NCBI GenBank assembly: GCA_035772735.1
Contig: JASDFA010000010.1
Location: forward strand, 122,212,501-122,276,500
Length of the DNA stretch: 64,000 nucleotides
Reading direction: 5' to 3'
DNA from: Datura wrightii
Lineage: Eukaryota > Streptophyta > Magnoliopsida > Solanales > Solanaceae
Shown here: one piece after another, positions 1 to 10,327 of the stretch
Layout: the number at the start of each line of letters is the position of its first letter
Numbering within the stretch: the first letter of the stretch is position 1
Translations under genes and position numbers: made by a program
Notes under the pieces: model-generated
Databases searched by the model: none
Seen by the model: the letters and a program-made list of their open reading frames with translations, nothing else
Told to the model about the DNA's origin: nothing

Positions 1-618
1 CGATTATTTCCCTGAGAGATGAGGGAAATCAAAGCAACATAATTTTTGAACTTGAGGCAGAACAACATGACAGTCCAGGAGTATGCTTTGGAGTTCACCC
101 GCTTGTCCAAGTATGCACCTGAGATGGTGGCAGACCAGAGGGCTCGAGTGAGTCGGTTCATGCATGGGATAGCAGACTATTTGGTCAAATATTGCCGAAC
201 CGCGATACTCCATAAGGACATTGAATTTCCTCGAATAGTTCTATATGCTCAGCAGATAGAGGCGGTATAGGTGAGTGAGCGGGAGAGAGAAGCCAAGAGG
301 GCCAGGACTGATAGCTTTAGACTCTCCCAACAGAGACCTGGTGGTGGGCACCGACAGCAGTCCCACCGGAGATCATCAGCTCCAGTACCGTCAGCAGTGA
401 GTGTGCTGTCCAGATCTAGATGTGACCAAAGGGGGCGAGCATCACGCTCTCGAGGTCAGGGGAGCATATCAGGGGAGCCCAGTATTCCAGCTTGCGCCAG
501 GTGTGGCTGGAGACACACTGGTCAGCGCTTAGCAGGTACAGGTGCTTGTTTTAGGTGTGGGAAGCTCAGACATATGCTCAGAGATTGCCCAGCAAGACAG
601 GACCATGGTAGAGGCTGA
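1..618 (+). pseudogene. gag: Tekay-1 gag (nucleocapsid part), broken
   Basis: C-terminal half of a chromovirus gag protein, which coats the RNA genome in cytoplasmic particles. Visible parts are the capsid end with the family signature LSKYAPEMVADQRARVSRF (about 97-159), a basic Arg/Ser/Gln-rich linker, and a zinc knuckle CFRCGKLRHMLRDC near 547-590 with the canonical C-x2-C-x4-H-x4-C spacing intact. A second Cys/His cluster precedes it. In-frame stops occur at 13 (TGA), 40 (TAA) and 268 (TAG), followed by the end at 616. The start of the gene lies left of the window. Non-coding decay is clear. Confidence 0.85.
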
Positions 619-719
619 GACCCAGCCACTAGTCAGCAGCTCCACCAGCACGCTCAGTTCAGCAGGGAGCCTCAACTAGTGCAGGTGGTGGTCAGTGTTA
701 GAACAGATTCTATGCCCTC

Positions 720-1250
720 GCATCTTGTCAGGTGAAGGAGGCCTCTCCAGATGTGATCGCTTGTATGTTACAAGTATTCCACCTTTATGTATATACTTTG
801 TTATATCCATCGGCTACTTTATCTTTTATGACGCCCTATGTTTCTAATAGTTTTGGAGTCAGTCCCAAAATCCTATCAGAACCTTTCTCAGTCGATACTC
901 TAGTCAGTGATTCAGTTATAGTTTGATGGGTATATAGAAATTGCCCTGTCACAGTCCTTTAGAAAGTCACCTCAATAGATTTAGTAGAGCTAGCCATGAA
1001 AGATTTTGATGTTATCTTTGGCATGGATTGGCTACATGAATTTTATGCCTCAGTAAATTGTAGAACCCGTGTAGTAGAGTTCCGATTTCTGAGTGAGCCA
1101 GTCCTAGAGTGGAAAGGTAGTTCGGTTGTGCCTGTAGGTCGCTTCGTTTCCTATGTTAAGTCCAAAAAGGTGATTTCTAAGGATTGTGTGTACCATCTAG
1201 TTAGGGTTAAGGATGATACGTTCAAAACCCTAACTATCCAATCAGCTCCT
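720..1250 (+). pseudogene. Tekay-1 aspartic protease region, catalytic motif lost
   Basis: Retroviral-type protease that would cut the gag-pol polyprotein. The family normally shows D-[ST/P]-G-A-T near its start; here the corresponding stretch reads LLYPSATLSF (about 798-830), so the catalytic Asp is replaced. Downstream the flap-side motif DVIFGMDWL (about 1005-1032) and the following linker HLVRVKD are recognisable. A frame break near 926-990 separates the two halves. The protease could not work even if it were translated. Confidence 0.75.
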
Positions 1251-1269
1251 CTAGTGTGTAAATATCCAA

Positions 1270-2290
1270 AAGTGTTTCCGGATGATTTACGGGGAATTCC
1301 TCCCGACCGGGAGATCAATTTTGGTATTGACCTTCTTCCCGATATGCAACCTACATCTATTCCTCCTTATAGAATGGCTCCAACTGAGCTAAAGGATTTG
1401 AAGGAGCAGTTGAAGGACCTTTTAGAAAAGGGTTTCATCAGACCAAGCAAATCTCTGTGGGGTGCACCAGTTTTCTTTATCCAGAAGAAGGTCGGTTCCC
1501 TTCGGATGTGCATTGGTTACTGGTAGTTGAACAAGTTCACTGTTAACAGGTATCCTCTCCCTAAAATTGATGACTTGTTTGACAAGCTTCAGGGTGCCAA
1601 GTGCTTTTCAATGATAGACCTGAAATCTGGGTATCATCGGCTCAGGGTTCGGGACAATGACATTCCGAAGACAGCCTTCAGGACTCAGTATGGACACAAT
1701 GAGTTTGTATTTATGTCTTTTGGACTAACAAATACTCCTATAGCTTTTATGGACTTGATGAATAGGGTGTTAAAGACGTATCTAGATATGTTCATGATCG
1801 TGTTCATAGATGGCATTCTCATATACTCTCAGAGCAAGAAGGAGCATGCCGCTCATTTGTTGGTGGTGCTACAGACTCTTAAGGATCGCCAACTATGTGC
1901 TAAGTTTAGCAAATGAGAGTTTTTGGTTAAACTCAGTGGCATTTTTAGGTCATGTGGTGTCAAGTGAGTGTGTATAGGTGAACTCCCAAAAGATAGAAGC
2001 GGTGAAGAATTGGCCTAGACCAGTGAATCCTTCAGATATCAGGAGTTTCTTGGGTTTAGTTGGTTATTATAGGAGGCCCGTTGAAGGGTTTTCATCCATT
2101 GCAGCACTGGTTACTAAGTTGACCCATAAGAAAGTGAAGTTTTAATGGCCAGAGGCCTGTGAGAAGAGCTTTAAAGAGTTGAAGAATCGACTCACCGCAG
2201 CACCAGTGTTGACCCTGCCTTAGGGTACCGATGGGTTTGTGGTATATTGTGACGCTTTGAGGATTGGTCTTGGTTTTGTACTAATGCATC
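1270..2290 (+). pseudogene. pol: Tekay-1 reverse transcriptase, broken
   Basis: RNA-dependent DNA polymerase domain. Motifs in order: the PPYRMAPTELKDLKEQL entry region (about 1360), KGFIRPS (about 1428), CIGYW followed by an in-frame TAG at 1524, NKFTVNRYPLPKIDDL, FSMIDLKSGYH with the first catalytic Asp, and FIDGILIYS (about 1804-1830), where the usual F-[IV]-D-D has become F-I-D-G. A stop at 1914 and a frameshift near 1920-1940 follow, then the thumb region FLGLVGYY (about 2050). Further stops are near 2144 and 2221. The loss of the second Asp of the F-I-D-D pair makes it catalytically dead. Confidence 0.85.
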
Positions 2291-2640
2291 ATGGTAAAGT
2301 TCTAGCGTATGCTTCCAAGTAGCTGAAGGTCCATGAAAAGAACTATTCGACTCATGACCTCGAATTGGTGGCGGTAGCAGTTTCCTTGAAAATTTGGAGA
2401 CACTACCTATACGGAGTCCATGTGGATGTGATTACGGACCACAAAAGCCTACAATACATGTTTACCCAGAAGGATCTAAATCTACATCAAAGGAGGTGGT
2501 TGGAGCTTCTTAAGGATTATGACATGAGTGTCCTTTATCATCCGGGCAAGGCTAATGTGGTGGCAGACACTCTTAGCAGGTGTTTTTTGGAGAGTGTGAC
2601 CCATGTAGATGAGGAGAGGAAATAGTTAGAGAAGGATGTA
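2291..2640 (+). pseudogene. pol: Tekay-1 RNase H domain
   Basis: RNase H would remove the RNA strand during reverse transcription. The segment holds the family signatures KNYSTHDLELVAVAVSLKIW, TDHKSLQYMFTQKDLNLHQRRWLELLKDY and YHPGKANVVADTLSR, each within about 2340-2580. The ATDHKSLQ Asp is present. The domain reads without interruption from about 2326 to 2623 but is separated from RT by stops (for example a TAG near 2322), so it is only a fragment. Confidence 0.85.
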
Positions 2641-2649
2641 CATCGGCTT

Positions 2650-3423
2650 GGAACTGGTAAGATATTAGGGTCATTTTTGTGTACCAGGTGTTGATGACTT
2701 GAGGAGCTGGATGTTGCATGAGGCTCATGGTTCCAGATATTCCATACATCCAGGTGCCACCAAGATGTACCATGACCTACGAGAAGTCTATTGGTGGAAT
2801 GGCATGAAGAAGGACATAGTGGAGTTTGTGGTTAAGTGTCTAAATTGTCAATAGGTGAAGGTTGAGCATCAAAGACCCAGAGTTGTACTTCAATGCATCA
2901 GCGTTCCTACTTGGAAGTGGGAGGAAATCAATATGGACTTTATTACGGGGTTGCCTTGTACTCGCAGACAGTATGACTCTATTTGGGTTGTTGTGGACAT
3001 GTTGACTAAAGCAGCTCATTTCCTACCGATCAAAACTGCTGATTCAGCGGAGGGTTATGCTAAATTGTATATTTGGGAGTTAGTTCGGTTGCATGGAGTG
3101 CCTTTGTCCATCATATCAGATAGAGGTACTCAGTTTACCTCTCAGTTTTGGAGATCTTTTCAGAAGGGACTTGGTACCCAGGTCAAGCTTAGCACAACAT
3201 TTCCCCCGCAAATAGATGGTCAGGCTGAACGGACCATTCAGACTCTTGAGGATATGTTGAGAGCGTGTGTGGTTGACTTCAAGGGTAGTTGGATTGATCA
3301 TTTTCCTCTATTGAGTTTGCATATAACAACATCTACCATTCCAGCATTCAGATGACTCTGTTTGAGGCTCTCTATGGGCGGAGATGTAGATCGCCTATTA
3401 GTTGATTCAAAGTCGGTGAAAAT
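2650..3423 (+). pseudogene. pol: Tekay-1 integrase, catalytic core intact but frame broken
   Basis: Integrase joins the cDNA ends to host DNA. The zinc-binding part is seen around 2750-2850 (HPGATKMYHDLREVYWW ... CLNCQ, then an in-frame TAG at 2852). The core holds all three acidic residues: the Asp of INMDF (about 2930), the Asp of SDRGTQF (about 3118) and the Glu of GQAERT (about 3222). A one-base frame loss occurs near 3310, where the reading frame of FPL and the following EFAYNN-type motif diverges. The core itself is well conserved, but the gene as a whole is not translatable. Confidence 0.85.
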
Positions 3424-3990
3424 GTGTTGATAGGACTACATTCAGTCCATGAGGCTATGGAGAAGTTTCAACTTGTAAGGGAAAGGTTGAAAACAACTCA
3501 GAGTCGCCAAAAGTCCTATGTGGACGTGAGAAGGAGAGAGCATGAGTTTGAAGTTGATGATTGGGTGTTTCTGAAGGTATCTCCCATAAAGGGGGTGATG
3601 AGTCTCGAAAAGAAAGGGAAACTCAGTCCCTGTTATGTTGGCCCTTACTGGATTGTAAGATGGATTGGTAAGGTAGCATATAAGTTGGAGTTGCCTTCGG
3701 AATCGGCTTCAGTGCATCCGGTGTTTCATGTGTCACTTTTGAAAAAGTGCATGGGTGATCCGGCTTTGGTTGTTCTGGTGGAGAGCGTAAGTGTGAAGGA
3801 TAGTCTAAGCTTCAAAGAGGTTCCAGTGGAAATACTTGATTGTCAGGTTCGGAAGCTAAGAAATAAGGAAATAGCTTCAGTAAAGGTTTTGTGGAGGAAT
3901 CAACATGTTGAGGGAGCCACGTGGGAAGTCGAAGCAGATATGATAGCTAAATACCCGCATGTATTCCCTTCTGACTCAGTTTCAGCTTGA
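3424..3990 (+). pseudogene. pol: Tekay-1 integrase C-terminus and chromodomain-like tail
   Basis: An open stretch of 188 codons. It begins with the integrase C-terminal region (HEAMEKFQLVRERLKTTQSRQ), continues through the GPY/F module (LSPCYVGPYWIV, about 3628-3660) and HPVFHVSLLKK, and ends with a chromodomain-like segment (ILDCQVRKLRNKE ... VKVLWRNQ ... ATWE ... YPHVF). In chromoviruses this tail is thought to steer integration to heterochromatin by reading histone marks. The frame is uninterrupted, but it is a domain of pol and not a gene of its own. Confidence 0.8.
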
Positions 3991-4201
3991 GGTATTAGTT
4001 TCCTCCTTAGTACTCTATTTAGTTTCATGTTTAGTTTATGTGTTCCAGTTTCTTTCTTGTCAGTGCATGTATGTGTGACTCTTGAATTCAGTTCAGCTAT
4101 GTATTCTAGTCTGGAGTCAGTCACTCCGTCAGTTTTCAGTGTTAAATGTTCAATATGTGAGATGTCAGTAATTTTCCCCCAGCTTTTTAGTATGTTCATT
4201 C
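3991..4201 (+). other. Tekay-1 3' untranslated region
   Basis: About 210 bases of T-rich DNA between the pol stop and the polypurine tract, with repeated TTCAGTT-like words. No coding potential that I trust. The corresponding stretch in Tekay-2 is 44162-44371. Confidence 0.6.
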
Positions 4202-4236
4202 ACATTTGAGGATGAATATTCCCAAGGGGGAGATAT
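4202..4236 (+). promoter_or_regulatory. Tekay-1 hairpin and polypurine tract
   Basis: The polypurine tract CCCAAGGGGGAGATAT ends directly at the 3' LTR start (4237); it primes plus-strand DNA synthesis. Immediately upstream, 4202-4219 can fold as a 7-base stem around an AGGA loop, here decayed to two wobble pairs and one mismatch. The same hairpin is perfect in Tekay-2 (44372-44389) and in the Athila elements. Confidence 0.75.
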
Positions 4237-5413
4237 TGTAATACCTATAAGTGCCTAAGACTAGACTCGGGATTTGAAATAAAAATAGAACGACTCGTGG
4301 TACGGGTCATTGGTGGGTCTAACGACCCGTTGGAGGCACTCGTAGTGAGGGTTTTAGGAAGTATACTTAGGAGTAACGGGTCTAAGGACAACCTGTTGGT
4401 TGATATAATTGGTCATACGGTAAGGGAATCGTTGTGAGGGTGGTCCTTGTCAGGGTGGCCGGCACGAGTCACAGTACGACCCTTTGTATGAGAAAATGAG
4501 TCGTGGTATAATTCTATTGGGAGGATTCCTAGGAAGTGAGCAGCGGTGACAATGAACAGAAACAATGAGTCATTGGGGAAAGTATATGACTCGTCCAATC
4601 CAGTCGTGGTAGCAGACCTGAGTCTGGAAAATAGAGCGAAACCACGAGTTAGGTAATGATTGTTGGAGAAAGGAACAAACCGTTGTAGGCCTCGTTGTCA
4701 CTGGTAGTGTAGAAATTTCAGAATTTTCATTAAGGGTATTTTCATAATTCCTAATCCTAAGGTCTTAAACTATGTCATTTTAAGCTCAGTTAGTAGGGTT
4801 TTAAGGGTGTTAAACCTTTTCTAAGCATTTTCACTCCATGCATGCAACTTAGAGCTTTTTCTTTGAGATCAAACTTGAAGAATTTCCCCAATTTCTCTCG
4901 AATTTCCTTTGGGCTTTCAAGAGGGAGTATACATCAGACTTATCCAGGTATATAGGGTTATGAATGGGTGTATCCGTCCACTACCATGCCCAATTCCTTC
5001 TCAAATACATAATAATTCTAGTTGATAAATCTACGGGGTTTTAACCCAACTTGTAAATGTTCTAAGTATCTATCATGGGTATAATCCATTCATGTTTCTA
5101 ATGTTGAATTATAATTCATGGGCATGTTTTATAATATTTTTAATTACAAATTCGTGATTTCAAAGCCTTACAATTATGATGCCCAATTATGAAAATTCAT
5201 GAAAGGTTGAGATTGTGATATATGTTTTAAGAAATGATGTGATGTTTATGATGAAAGTATAATTTTGAATTACCTATGTCTATATTCATGTTTTCGAATA
5301 TCAAAGTCCATTTCACATATGTTTAAGTTTGGGAAAGCCCATATAATCCAGTATGTTTCATGATTTATCTCAATTTCATCTTATTAGCTTAACACATGGA
5401 TTTTGGAGTCTAG
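4237..5413 (+). repeat. Tekay-1 3' LTR, left part
   Basis: Starts TGTAATACC after the polypurine tract and aligns by eye with the Tekay-2 LTRs. It contains many ACGACTCGT/ACGAGTCGT-like words between about 4285 and 4700 (U3). It is cut at 5413 by the Athila array (last bases TCTAG, the expected target duplicate) and resumes at 26696. Confidence 0.85.
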
Positions 5414-6815
5414 TGTTCGGTCATTTGTTGGGTATATAACTACACGCAAGTGCACGTGGTCGAACAAGTAGTAAAGTGGCTTAAGTAAGCCAAGTATCGA
5501 TCCCACAGGGACTGGGATGAAGTGCAATCTGCTCAAGTGTACTATATTTTAATTCTAAAAATGCAGACAACAGCGTAACCAAAAGTTTGATATTTTGATT
5601 TATAATTTTTATGCTAAATCTAAAACAACTATCTAATGTGAGTCTGAACTATGAATGAGACCATGCTGAGGTTAAATGAACATGTAATGAAATTAATAAT
5701 CGACATAATTTGGTTAGTCTTTTCCTCCGGTTGCTAGTCAAGAACTATTGCCAAGAGATTAAAACTCTCGTATTTAAGCCCACTTAAGAAACATGAACCA
5801 TCCACCTACATTTCTGTGATTAAATGCAATTCATGTTCTAGCCATACAAACCCGGTTCCTAAATTGACTAATACGACTTTCAAGTATATTTCTATCCTGA
5901 AAGTAAATCAATTCTCAATTTTCCCAAACAAAGAAAAGATCATATCCTATTAATTCACAACTTTCCAATTTCTTGCTCTCTCGAGTGAAACCGGACTTTT
6001 TGGATATATATTAACGTAGGCCACACATTAATGCAGTAAGAACAAGAATTAATAGAACAACCATGGAAGAAAAGATGAAAAACCAACTTAATCAACAATT
6101 ACATTTCATTACAATTGTTCTTAACCTCAGCAAGAAGATGAATTAGCCACTCATTTGTGGATTAAACATCGTTAAATGAGTGTTAAACATACAAGCAATT
6201 GAATACAAGGAGAAGGAAAGAGAGAAAAACCCTGATAATTTCGTCCCCTCAACTGCCTAAAACCCACGTTCTTGCTCCACCAAGTCAGAATATTGGAAAA
6301 TGAACCTAAGTGTTCTATTTATACTAGTGGGAACTTTTCCCGGAATAACAAGCAACGTGTCACGGAGTGCATCGCGGAGCACTGCCTCCGTGACACGCTA
6401 CCGATGCGGACCTTCACTGGAACTGGGGGTCCATGAAATAAGGCCCAACGTGGCACGGTGTGCAACACGGAGCCATGCTACCGTGCCACAGACCTATCGC
6501 GTACCCTCTCTGGAAATTGGGTGAAAATTCCTATCCAGCCAGAAGGCCTCCGCGATGGCAGCGTGACACGGCTCCATCGCGGAGCCCCTTTATTTTATGC
6601 TTTCCAATGCCTTGTCCCTTGCTCGCATCCGAGTCCAACCCCGATATCTTCCAACATGCATTTAAGCTGCCCAAAATGACAATGCTAATCATGTTGGTTT
6701 GTATAAATTCACATTTTATTACCAATTACATGAGAATGTATACACATTGATGGATAAACAAGGCTAAAATTCCACATTTGAGTATCACTTGGGCATATAA
6801 ATTTGCCCAAGATCA
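5414..6815 (-). repeat. Athila LTR A (3' LTR of unit 1)
   Basis: Plus-strand ends are TGTTCGGTC and GCCCAAGATCA, so in element sense it runs TGATCTTGGGC to CCGAACA. Length 1402 bp against 1416 bp for LTR B. It contains the TATA box and GC-rich dyads listed separately. The left flank ends TCTAG. Confidence 0.9.
6316..6397 (-). promoter_or_regulatory. Athila LTR A core promoter: TATA box and upstream 42-bp dyad
   Basis: In element sense a TATAAATA box (plus 6316-6323) lies 32 bp downstream of a 42-bp dyad (6356-6397) with perfect 12-base arms CGTGTCACGGAG/CTCCGTGACACG. Further out, a second dyad with 10-base arms GTGGCACGGT/ACCGTGCCAC occupies 6450-6489 and a small GGCTCC/GGAGCC dyad lies near 6563-6580. 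The promoter role is inferred from position. ACGTGTC-type words resemble plant bZIP sites. Confidence 0.6.
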
Positions 6816-6853
6816 CTTACCCCACACTTAAATCCTTGTTCGTCCTCGAACAA
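6816..6853 (-). promoter_or_regulatory. Athila polypurine tract and adjacent hairpin (unit 1)
   Basis: In element sense the tract TTTAAGTGTGGGGTAAG ends at the LTR. Upstream, 6836-6853 is a perfect hairpin: 7-base stem TTGTTCG/CGAACAA and loop AGGA. Confidence 0.75.
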
Positions 6854-8600
6854 CAATCCTACACCTCATGCAATTTACATCCCAATCTCGCTACTTTGGT
6901 TCGACAATTTAGGCTACGGTCATACCGATTATTCAATACAGCAAATCATCAAGAAAACATGCATGGTCCTATTAATGCAATGACCTTCAATACATCAAGA
7001 CCTCCTAGACTTAAGAGTCGACTCTCGATATTGGCAAACTCATGCAAATTAGCTGATCAAGACATCCGACATGAAAGTTAATCTCTCATCAAGCATGTTC
7101 CCTCACAACACAAGAGAGTCTTCCAGCAGGGGCATGTAAACACAATTTCGGTCTCTCTCCCAAAAGAATTCACATGCATCATGTCATGACCCATAAGCTT
7201 TCCCTTAGTGTATTACTCCACTAATATAAAGAAGTGCGATGTAAGATCACGCAGGACTTTAACTGGTTGTAATGGAAGCTACGGAACTAGTAAATATTGG
7301 GTTAGCCAATAATAGCCACTAGCATCCTTAAGCGCCTTTTCAACACATCCCATCAACTCATGGACATTGTTTCTTTTTTTCTTTTTCATCCTCCCATTCT
7401 TGATGTTTTTCTTTAGTTTGGCCCATCTTATTAAGCACACTTGACACAACAACAAAGATTATTCATGCACCTTCATTATAGTCTATTTATAACAAGTGCA
7501 CCTTCAACCTTTTCTTTTCTTCCATCACTCGGCTTTTCTTTTCTTTTCACCATTCTCACTCTTTTGACACTTTGGGAAAATGATTTTCTCTTCTTAAGCG
7601 CTTAAGAGTTTTGTATAGACTTTACGGCTAATGAAAAAAAGGATTAAGCTTGGTTTACACTTTTTGACAAAAGAAAAAAATAATAGGCTAAAGGCTCAAC
7701 GGGCTGACTAGGGTATACAATCAAGGTGGGTACGACAATGAAAAATAGAAACTTTCGGTTAAAACAAAGAAATGCCTACATCCTCTCCTACAATACACCT
7801 CCTTCATTTTATTTTGTACACACACCAGAAAAGTTCTAAACACTTCACAATAGCATGGAATAACAAAACCTCACTTCACACTTATTGCACATGCTCAATT
7901 CAAGATGTATTCACAGACTCTTCAATCAGCTAATTACAGGAATTCAAACATTAAGCCTCAATCACACTGAATCGAACTCTATGGCCTAGGTATCTCAAGA
8001 TATTTACAAAGTTGCGTGCTTTCATATGAATCAGCTTTGCATTTTAAATATCATGTACAACACGCAACCAGAATTTCGCAACCATAAAATAACTACAGGT
8101 TTTGGGATGCAACCCACAAAAGAAAAACAACTGAAAAATAATTGAAAAACCTACTCCTAACGACTACATTTCCCTTAAGACGGTCGTCATCCATCCATCA
8201 TAGGGAATGGTCACTAACTGTGACTTCGGTTCAATGGGACCATTCTCGGTAAAAGAACCAAAAACAAACGCCGAGAAACCCAAGAAGAAAAAAAAAGAAA
8301 TTTGAGAATAAATTTTTAAAATATAGATCATTTTGATAAACAAAAATATGTACAAAATCAGCTAGCAACATTCAACAACCACACATCAATTTCACATATA
8401 TTTACAATACAGAACAACAACTTAACAATTCACAAATCACAGGGAATAACAAAATTTCATAGGCACGACAACAGATTAGAATATATACATAACAACACAG
8501 CCAGCACCTAACTACTCCCACCCCACACTTATCTCGAACACTGTCCCCAGTGTTCACAAAAGTTAAAATAGCACAAAAATTGGGTGGTGGAACTCCTTGA
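6854..8600 (-). other. Athila 3' untranslated region
   Basis: AT-rich, gene-free DNA between ORF3 and the 3' LTR in element sense. It is homologous to 23234-25008 (unit 2) and, more distantly, to 16887-18480 in the non-autonomous element, for example at the shared word GACGGTCGTCATCCATCCAT near 8180. Pyrimidine tracts occur near 7370-7570. A 39-bp stretch present in unit 2 near 23500 is absent here near 7120. Confidence 0.75.
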
Positions 8601-9036
8601 TCAATCAAAGTACTCCACTTCTTCATCAGGTGCTGCTGCTTCATCTCCCATGTCTGAATCACCTCCGTTGTCATCATCGGACTCCACATCGGAGTCCTCT
8701 CGGCGTGTCTCCTCGTCTTTGGGAACATTATCATCCGTGGGCTCTACAAACGCTGGCCCCACTCGGCATAGAGCCCTGGCGTTCTCGCCGAAAGGGTCGT
8801 CTAGCTCGAGCTGCCATAGCTCCTCCTCTGTCGCTGGCCTCCCGCCTATCCTCAGTTGGAGTATTTGCATCCCATACATGCGAGCCATATACTGATCATC
8901 ACGAGCATGTTGCTCGCCAAGTGTAAGCACTGGCCCGTGGGTGGTGTCGGGTGCCTTAGTTTTAGTGACATCTAAGGCCCGCCGCTCCATCTCCAGATGT
9001 TGATGCGCCTTTCCCTTTTTCTTGCCTGCTTGCCAT
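8601..9036 (-). pseudogene. Athila ORF3, unit 1, internally deleted
   Basis: The extra gene downstream of pol. The start ATG is at 9036-9034 (MASRQEKGKG...) and the C-terminus is acidic, ending DEEVEYFD. Compared with the unit 2 copy (25009-26217), about 785 bp are missing at the junction near 8992, which removes the core domain and shifts the frame. The N-terminal codons are intact here, while in unit 2 codon 6 is a stop. Function of the family is unknown; the full copy resembles proteins annotated as putative plant transposon protein domain. It sits where some Athila elements have an env-like gene, but I see no signal peptide or membrane segment. Confidence 0.7.
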
Positions 9037-10327
9037 TTTACCTGTCAACCCAAGTAGACAAGATCAATGTTAAGCCAATGAATATTAACTTCGACTAAGG
9101 TCGGGTTAAGCTAGGCTACCCCACACTTAGTCCTTAGCTACAGTTACAACATACCGGCAAGATCATGCTTATTTGCACAAACAAACAACCAACTATACAA
9201 ACATGCTTAGTGCATACGAAGAATTCGATGGTATATATACTATGTACTACTCAGACTTCGTATAGCTAACCACAATCATTACCATCGACAACCTTTTAAT
9301 CCATCGCACTTAGCAAGGAAAAAAAAAACAAAGAAACGAAAACAATAAGAATTTATCTACACGAACCTATACAACCAACCCAATTCTTGCAAATTTCAAT
9401 ATTCCCCTAACCCGAGAATCTATCGGTCTTTTAACATGATAACAACTAGTACATCGACTCATCTCACTCAACATGTACATCCCGGCATGAATTTCACAAG
9501 TTCACTACATTTTTCCACTTCAAATTCAAAAACAAGCCCTGGAAATGATGATATCAAGAAAATTCAGTTAAATTATGTAATTAACGAGTTCAAGCAATCA
9601 TAATGATATTCCGAACATTCATCAACAACAATTCAATTGAATTCATGATTAATTTCTCCTTAGGGCAAACTTAGCTCACCTCACATGCTCAATATCGAAG
9701 AAAATCGACAAGAAATGAGATGGAATCGAAGAACATACCTTGAAGTTGAAGAATTGAAGAAAACTCAATGATTTTCTTAGCCTATTCTGTGTCACATTGA
9801 AGGGGGATGGGTTTTAGAAAGTTTGGTCGCGGAGTGAGTGAAAAATAAGGAAAAGTGAGGGGGTTTCGGGGTTTAAAAGTGGGAAAATTGCGCAGGTCAC
9901 CCGGTGACCCGGTGTGACCCATCGCAATATACACGGCAACGTGTCACGGAGTGCATCGCGATGCACTGCCTCCGTGTCACAGAGCTGTCGCGAGCCTGTT
10001 CTGGATTTTTTTAAAAAAATTCCGGATTTATACCTCAACGTGTCATGGAGGGTAACGCGGAGGTCCTCCTCCGTGACACGGAGCTATCGCCCTAGCTCAC
10101 TGTTTTGCCACTTTTTATTGATTTTCATACCTCGAATTTTCCTTTGCGACTCCGTGCATGTTTTCCTCCGTTTGACCTGAAATTCATCTCACTACACGAA
10201 ATTGGTTAGAATTATAGGTTTCACTCTAAATAAAAATAAAAACAAAAACAAAAACTAAAACTTTTGTTGTTAATCAAGAAAAAGAAAAAGAAAAATCTAT
10301 TTACACTTTACAAAGAGAAAAATTTTT
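9037..10327 (-). other. Athila pol-ORF3 spacer with GC-rich dyads and possible leader intron
   Basis: Non-coding in element sense. It contains two dyads like the LTR promoter dyad: 9940-9980 and 10039-10080. The second keeps arms CGTGTCATGGAG/CTCCGTGACACG and the 42-bp span but has a different centre. A further dyad GGTCACC/GGTGACC is at 9895-9909. A splice donor-like AAG|GTATGT lies at 9739/9738 and an acceptor-like GACAG at 9042, just before the ORF3 ATG. Whether ORF3 is transcribed or spliced from here is a hypothesis. Confidence 0.5.

Larger units (their letters stand above)
1..5413 (+). mobile_element. Tekay-1: chromovirus (Ty3/Gypsy), internal region and left part of 3' LTR
   Basis: This is the left segment of a Tekay/Del-like chromovirus whose 5' LTR and gag start lie outside the window. 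Domains run in the order gag with zinc knuckle, protease, reverse transcriptase, RNase H, integrase and chromodomain-like C-terminus, then a polypurine tract and a 3' LTR starting TGTAATACC at 4237. The LTR is interrupted at 5414 by the Athila array and resumes at 26696. The coding region has many in-frame stops and several frameshifts, so it is dead. The order PR-RT-RH-IN identifies Ty3/Gypsy; the C-terminal module after integrase indicates a chromovirus. The Tekay label is an inference from protein style and LTR size. Confidence 0.88.

Noticed and set aside
8584..8895. Ser-rich plus-strand frame of 103 codons
   Set aside because: Antisense to the acidic tail of ORF3; Asp/Glu codons read backward give Ser/Leu-rich text.
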